Source: Sphingomonas sp. CCH9-E2 (GTDB lineage Bacteria; Pseudomonadota; Alphaproteobacteria; Sphingomonadales; Sphingomonadaceae). Taken from it: a stretch of DNA of 10,970 nt. The DNA lies in NCBI RefSeq assembly GCF_001557215.1, contig NZ_LSJM01000335.1, positions 1 through 10,970 on the forward strand, given 5' to 3'. Shown in pieces: positions 7,895-10,970 of the stretch. Each line of letters starts with the position of its first letter. Position 1 is the stretch's first letter. The notes under the pieces are model-generated. The model was not told the origin of the DNA. It made no database searches and saw only the letters and a program-made list of their open reading frames with translations. The position numbers and the translations under genes were made by a program.

Positions 7895-8326
7895 TCAGCC
7901 CTCCACCACTTCGAGGCCCATCGCGCGGGCGGAGCCTTCGATGATGCGCGTTGCCGCATCGAGATCGTTGGCGTTGAGATCCTTCATCTTCGCGGTCGCG
8001 ATTTCGGCGAGCTGCGAGCGCTTGATCTTGCCGGCCGAGATCTTGCCCGGCTCCTTCGAGCCCGACTTGAGGTTCGCGGCCTTCTTGATGAGGTAGGTTG
8101 CCGGCGGCTGCTTCGTTTCGAAGCTGAAGCTGCGATCGGCGTAGACGGTGATGACGGTGGGGAGGGGCGTGCCCTTCTCCTGCTCGCCGGTCGCCGCGTT
8201 GAACGCCTTGCAGAACTCCATGATGTTGACGCCGCGCTGACCCAGCGCCGGACCGATCGGCGGCGAGGGGTTGGCGGAGCCCGCAGGCACCTGGAGCTTG
8301 ATATAGCCCGTGATTTTCTTTGCCAT
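7895..8326 (-). CDS. rplK: 50S ribosomal protein L11
   Basis: The 143-aa product has full L11 length. L11 binds the GTPase-associated centre of 23S rRNA and is required for stringent-response activation by RelA-type enzymes. It starts [16 protein letters not shown], contains the family core [20 protein letters not shown] (about residues 21-40) with the Pro-rich switch segment, and ends [12 protein letters not shown] chose the ATG at 8324-8326; the in-frame extension upstream to 8374 lacks L11 character and lies in the leader. GAGTGAG upstream is a weak Shine-Dalgarno. nusG and secE, which normally precede rplK, are not upstream; a divergent tRNA-Trp gene is. Confidence 0.98.
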   Translation of the reverse strand: MAKKITGYIKLQVPAGSANPSPPIGPALGQRGVNIMEFCKAFNAATGEQEKGTPLPTVITVYADRSFSFETKQPPATYLIKKAANLKSGSKEPGKISAGKIKRSQLAEIATAKMKDLNANDLDAATRIIEGSARAMGLEVVEG

Positions 8327-8449
8327 TGTTCTCACTCTGTCGCTGGACGCGGCATATCGCCCCGTCCGGTTCAAGTTTAGCGGTCCAAGCGCCCCGGACT
8401 TGCGATCCGGTGCTCCCGCAATTCCATCGGGTTCCGGTGGAAGCGCGCG

Positions 8450-8478
8450 CCCTTAGCGAGGAAGCGGGCGAAAGGCAA
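8450..8478 (-). promoter_or_regulatory. Predicted rplKA promoter and leader
   Basis: On the minus strand, -35 TTGCCT (complement of 8473-8478) and -10 TAAGGG (complement of 8450-8455) are 17 nt apart, followed by a GC-rich discriminator. The predicted start near 8443 gives a leader of about 117 nt. Within it CCGGAC and GTCCGG (8364-8369 with 8394-8399) can pair across a 24-nt loop. L1 feedback on rplKA leaders is known elsewhere; I cannot confirm an L1 site here. Confidence 0.5.
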
Positions 8479-8557
8479 GCGCGGGCTTTTTGGCTTGCAA
8501 TGTTGGAAATTACATGTTCTACATCTGTTCCATTCGGGATTAGGTCGCAGGCGGCAC

Positions 8558-8586
8558 TTGTGCGATTTCCAAAGCGTCGCTAAAGC
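8558..8586 (+). promoter_or_regulatory. Predicted tRNA-Trp promoter
   Basis: A -35 box TTGTGC (8558-8563), a 17-nt spacer and a -10 box TAAAGC (8581-8586) are followed by a GC-rich discriminator. The expected start at about 8593 leaves only a few bases before the mature tRNA at 8599. The CGCTAA context at the -10 box resembles that of the rplK promoter on the other strand. Confidence 0.55.
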
Positions 8587-8598
8587 GCGGCACCGCAC

Positions 8599-8675
8599 AG
8601 GGGTGTAGCTCAGCTGGTTAGAGCGTCGGTCTCCAAAACCGAAGGCCCTCGGTTCGAATCCGAGCTCCCCTGCCA
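8599..8675 (+). tRNA. tRNA-Trp (anticodon CCA)
   Basis: A complete cloverleaf with encoded 3' CCA. The acceptor arm is AGGGGTG (8599-8605) against CTCCCCT (8665-8671), the D stem is GCTC/GAGC, and the anticodon stem TCGGT/ACCGA encloses loop CTCCAAA with anticodon CCA. The T stem is CTCGG/CCGAG with TTCGAAT, then discriminator G and CCA. One oddity is that position 6 pairs U with U at position 67, a mismatch inside the acceptor stem. In many bacteria tRNA-Trp lies upstream of secE-nusG-rplK in the same direction; here it points away from rplK. Confidence 0.97.
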
Positions 8676-8680
8676 CTTTC

Positions 8681-8702
8681 CCGGGCGCGCCCCGGTTCCC
8701 TT
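8681..8702 (+). terminator. Weak hairpin after tRNA-Trp, possible leaky terminator
   Basis: CCGGG (8681-8685) can pair with CCCGG (8691-8695), followed by TTCCCTT. The stem is short and the T tract interrupted. With only 45 nt to the next start codon and no separate promoter seen, part of the tRNA transcript may read into the operon that follows. Confidence 0.3.
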
Positions 8703-8720
8703 GCAGAGGTATCGCCCCGC

Positions 8721-9293
8721 ATGTTCCGCGCGCTCTATGACTGGACGCTGAGGCTGGCCGGTCATCGGCATGCCGAGCGCTATCTGGCGACCGTCAGCTT
8801 TGCCGAATCGAGCTTTTTCCCGATTCCGCCCGATGTGATGCTGGTGCCGATGGTGCTGGCGCGGCGCGAGCAGGCGTATCGGATTGCGACGATCTGTACG
8901 ATTGCGTCGGTACTGGGCGGGCTGTTCGGATACGCGATCGGGTACTTCCTGACGGGGTTCGCGCATCAGGTGCTGGAGTTTTTCCGGCACGGCGCGTTCG
9001 AGGATTTCACCGCCGCCTATCAGAAATGGGGCGCGGCGCTGATCCTGGTGAAGGGGCTGACCCCGATCCCGTTCAAGCTGGTCACGATCGCCAGCGGCCT
9101 GTCGCACTATCCGCTGGGCCTGTTCATCCTGCTGTGCACGATCACGCGCGGCGCGCGCTTCTTCCTCGTCGCGTTCCTGCTCAAGAAATATGGCGAGCCG
9201 GTGCAGAAGGTGCTGGAGGAGCGGCTGAACCTGATCGGGTGGCTGGTGCTCGCCGCGCTGATCGGCGGCTTTGCCGTGGTGGCGCTGGTATGA
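8721..9293 (+). CDS. YqaA-family inner-membrane protein (VTT/SNARE-associated domain)
   Basis: The 190-aa product is a small polytopic membrane protein of the YqaA/DedA-like group. It begins MFRALYDWTLRLAGHRHAER, the typical YqaA start, followed by the re-entrant-like segment SFAESSFFPIPPDVMLVPMV (about residues 26-45). A membrane segment follows at TICTIASVLGGLFGYAIGYF, then KGLTPIPFKLVTIASGL (about 111-127), the conserved core of the family, and a C-terminal segment LIGWLVLAALIGGFAVVALV. DedA-type relatives are linked to membrane homeostasis and lipid carrier recycling; the function of YqaA itself is not established. AGAGG nine bases before the ATG supports the start. Its stop overlaps the next start (ATGA), so it heads a coupled operon. 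Confidence 0.9.
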   Translation: MFRALYDWTLRLAGHRHAERYLATVSFAESSFFPIPPDVMLVPMVLARREQAYRIATICTIASVLGGLFGYAIGYFLTGFAHQVLEFFRHGAFEDFTAAYQKWGAALILVKGLTPIPFKLVTIASGLSHYPLGLFILLCTITRGARFFLVAFLLKKYGEPVQKVLEERLNLIGWLVLAALIGGFAVVALV

Positions 9294-9700
9294 GCGCGGA
9301 GGCGACCCGGGCGCTGATCGAGCGCTATTATGCGGCGTTCAATGCGGGTGACAGCGCCGCGATGCTCGATTGCCTGAGCGAGGATGTCGCGCATGACATC
9401 AACCAGGGCGGGCGGCAGAACGGGAAGGCGGCGTTCCGCGATTTCCTGGCCCATATGGACCGGTGCTACCGCGAGCGGCTGGCCGATATCGTGGTGATGA
9501 CGTCGCCGGATGGCGCGCGGGCGGCGGCGGAGTTTGTCGTGCACGGTGAATATCTGGCGACCGACGAAGGGCTGCCGCCAGCGACCGGCCAGACTTATGT
9601 CCTGCCGGCGGGCGCGTTTTTCGAAGTGCGCGACGGCGCCATCGCCCGCGTGTCGGTTTACTACAACCTTGCCGACTGGATCGCCCAGGTAGGCGGATGA
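9290..9700 (+). CDS. SnoaL-like (NTF2-fold) ketosteroid isomerase-related protein
   Basis: The 136-aa product starts at the ATG at 9290-9292, overlapping the upstream stop as ATGA. A longer in-frame extension to 9026 lies inside the membrane-protein gene and is rejected. The N terminus MSAEATRALIERYYAAFNAG is the classic SnoaL/NTF2-like opening helix, followed by LDCLSEDVAHDINQGGRQNG and a strand-rich second half with AGAFFEVRDGAIARVSVYYN. Such cone-shaped folds bind small hydrophobic substrates and include isomerases, hydratases and non-enzymatic binders, so the reaction cannot be named. No clear Shine-Dalgarno precedes it, consistent with translational coupling. Its stop overlaps the acetyltransferase start. 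The position between membrane protein and GNAT suggests one pathway, which is inference. Confidence 0.87.
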   Translation: MSAEATRALIERYYAAFNAGDSAAMLDCLSEDVAHDINQGGRQNGKAAFRDFLAHMDRCYRERLADIVVMTSPDGARAAAEFVVHGEYLATDEGLPPATGQTYVLPAGAFFEVRDGAIARVSVYYNLADWIAQVGG

Positions 9701-10284
9701 GCATCAGCGTCCGCACGCTCGACCCCGGCGAGGTGCAGGAGCGCATCGCCGATCTGGCGCGGTTGCGGATCGCGGTGTTTCGCGAATGGCCATACCTCTA
9801 TGACGGCGATGCGGGGTATGAGAGCGGGTATCTCGCCAGCTTTGCCGCCGCGCCGCACGCGGTGCTGGTCGCGGCGTTCGACGGCGCGGACATTGTCGGC
9901 ATGGCGACCGCATCGCCGCTGAGCGCGCAGGGGGCGGCGGTGCTGGAGCCGGTCGCAGCGCATGGGTTCGACGTTCCCACGACCTTTTACTTCGGCGAAT
10001 CGGTGTTGCTCCCGCAGTGGCGCGGGCGCGGGATCGGCCATGCGTTTTTCGACCAGCGTGAGGCGGGCGCGCGGCGGGCGGGGGCGACCCACGCCACCTT
10101 CTGTTCGGTGATCCGGCCCGACGATCATCCGATGCGGCCGGAGGGTGCGCGCAGCCATGCCGCGTTCTGGACCGCGCGCGGCTATCGCGAAGTGCCGGGG
10201 CTGGTGTGCACGATGCACTGGGCGGACCTGGGCGAGGCGGGTGAGACGCCGCACCGCTTGCAATTCTGGAGCCGCGCGCTGTGA
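9697..10284 (+). CDS. GNAT-family N-acetyltransferase
   Basis: The 195-aa product has GNAT hallmarks: an N-terminal substrate region with REWPYLYDGD (29-38), a strand HAVLVAAFDGADIVGMAT, and motif A, FGESVLLPQWRGRGIG (99-114). There the Q-x-x-G-x-G-x-G pattern (Gln107 to Gly114) binds the pyrophosphate of acetyl-CoA. HAAFWTARGYREVPGL near the C terminus is the usual motif B region. The acceptor is unknown. The ATG at 9697-9699 overlaps the previous stop (ATGA) and AGG lies upstream; its TGA overlaps the GTG start of the nitrilase. GNAT domains fused to nitrilase-family domains in one polypeptide are known in other bacteria, so the two products may act on the same molecule or form a complex. 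The acetyltransferase call is secure; substrate and partner are inference. Confidence 0.92.
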   Translation: MSISVRTLDPGEVQERIADLARLRIAVFREWPYLYDGDAGYESGYLASFAAAPHAVLVAAFDGADIVGMATASPLSAQGAAVLEPVAAHGFDVPTTFYFGESVLLPQWRGRGIGHAFFDQREAGARRAGATHATFCSVIRPDDHPMRPEGARSHAAFWTARGYREVPGLVCTMHWADLGEAGETPHRLQFWSRAL

Positions 10285-10970
10285 GCGGGTTCATCCTGGG
10301 CGCCGCGGCCTATCCGGTCGACCGGCTGGCCGACTGGGACGCCTATGCCGCCAAGATCGCGCGCTGGGTCGGGGATGCGGCGGATGCGGGGGCGCAAATC
10401 GCGCTGTTCCCCGAATATGCCGGGATGGAGCTGACCGCGCTCGACCCCGCGAGTGTCGAGGATCTGCACGGGTCGATCGCGGCGCTGGGATCGCTGGTCG
10501 AGCGGGTCGACGCGCTGCATGCCGGGCTGGCGGTGCGGCATGGCATCCATATCTGCGCCGGGAGCCTGCCAGTGCGCGAAGGCGATGGCGTGTTCCGCAA
10601 CCACGCGCGGCTGTTCGCGCCGAGCGGCAAGATGGGCACGCAGCGCAAGATCGTGATGACGCGGTTCGAGCGCGAGGAATGGAATATCGGCGGTGGCGCG
10701 CCGCTTACCGTGTTCGACACCGATCTGGGGCGGATCGGGATCGCCATCTGTTACGATGTCGAATTCCCGCTGATCGTGCGCGCGCAGGTGGAGGCGGGGG
10801 CGACCCTGATCCTTGCCCCGTCGGCGACCGACAGCCTGCACGGATATCATCGCGTGCGGGTGGGGGCGCAGGCACGGGCGCTGGAGAACCAATGCTATGT
10901 CGCGCAGGCACCGGTGGTGGGGGAGGCCGAATGGACACCCTCGCTCGGCACCAGCCATGGCGCGGCGGGG
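10281..10970 (+). CDS. Carbon-nitrogen hydrolase, nitrilase superfamily (3' end cut by window)
   Basis: The open frame begins at GTG 10281-10283, overlapping the GNAT stop as GTGA, and stays open for 230 codons to the window end. A GGAG lies 11 nt upstream. The nitrilase catalytic triad is visible: Glu45 in LFPEYAGMEL, Lys123 in QRKIVMTRFE and Cys157 in GIAICYDVEFP. The fold pattern fits too, with an opening beta-strand GFILGAAAYPV, ICAGSLPVR, ATLILAPSAT and ARALENQCYV. CYDVEFP and the link to a GNAT resemble the nitrilase branch that includes GNAT fusion proteins. The likely reaction is hydrolysis of an amide, not a nitrile, but the substrate is unknown. Typical members run to roughly 270-300 aa, so perhaps a fifth is missing. 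Whether the operon continues past it cannot be seen. Confidence 0.92.
   Translation, partial: MSGFILGAAAYPVDRLADWDAYAAKIARWVGDAADAGAQIALFPEYAGMELTALDPASVEDLHGSIAALGSLVERVDALHAGLAVRHGIHICAGSLPVREGDGVFRNHARLFAPSGKMGTQRKIVMTRFEREEWNIGGGAPLTVFDTDLGRIGIAICYDVEFPLIVRAQVEAGATLILAPSATDSLHGYHRVRVGAQARALENQCYVAQAPVVGEAEWTPSLGTSHGAAG

Noticed and set aside
8599..8675. tRNA gene as an integration site of a mobile element
   Set aside because: No integrase, no duplicated tRNA 3' end and no foreign-looking genes are seen downstream in the window.
8377..8676. Minus-strand frame beginning MAGELGFEPRAFG
   Set aside because: Its N terminus is the antisense of the tRNA-Trp gene, a familiar source of false protein calls. 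The rest runs through the two promoters.
8610..9107. Minus-strand frame ending with the WQGSSDSNRGPS segment
   Set aside because: It is antisense to the YqaA gene and to tRNA-Trp; the segment is another well-known antisense-tRNA artefact.

Overview
The window is high-GC alphaproteobacterial chromosome. The ribosomal protein sequences, the YcbB-type L,D-transpeptidase and above all the GC-rich intergenic repeats suggest a sphingomonad (Sphingomonas or a close relative). The assignment to that group is inference; no marker here fixes the genus.

Left part, minus strand (1-8326). Reading in the direction of transcription, from right to left: rplK-rplA (L11, L1) with its own promoter and a strong terminator; a DEAD-box RNA helicase with a C-terminal DbpA-type RNA-binding domain; a YaiI/YqxD (DUF188) protein; an alpha/beta hydrolase of the monoacylglycerol lipase type; a secreted YcbB-like L,D-transpeptidase followed at 20 nt by a small lipoprotein; then rplJ-rplL (L10, L7/L12) with its own promoter, a leader of about 250 nt and a strong terminator. 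In most bacteria rplKA and rplJL are adjacent. Here about 6 kb with five unrelated or loosely related genes lies between them.

Right part, plus strand (8558-10970). A tRNA-Trp(CCA) gene runs divergently from rplK, each with a recognisable promoter in the 272-nt gap. It is followed by four genes with start/stop overlaps of 4 nt: a YqaA-family membrane protein, a SnoaL-like protein, a GNAT acetyltransferase and a nitrilase-superfamily hydrolase cut by the window end. These four are almost certainly one translationally coupled operon.

Intergenic DNA carries two repeat families. One is a G/C-rich modular element (half copy at 68-115, full two-arm copies at 1509-1643 and 4528-4656). The other is a 31-bp-arm inverted repeat enclosing two smaller hairpins (5133-5263). 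I found no phage, insertion sequence, CRISPR array, toxin-antitoxin or defence module. The window is mostly housekeeping; the most notable points are the broken ribosomal protein cluster, the regulatory leader of rplJ, the repeats, and the coupled GNAT/nitrilase operon.
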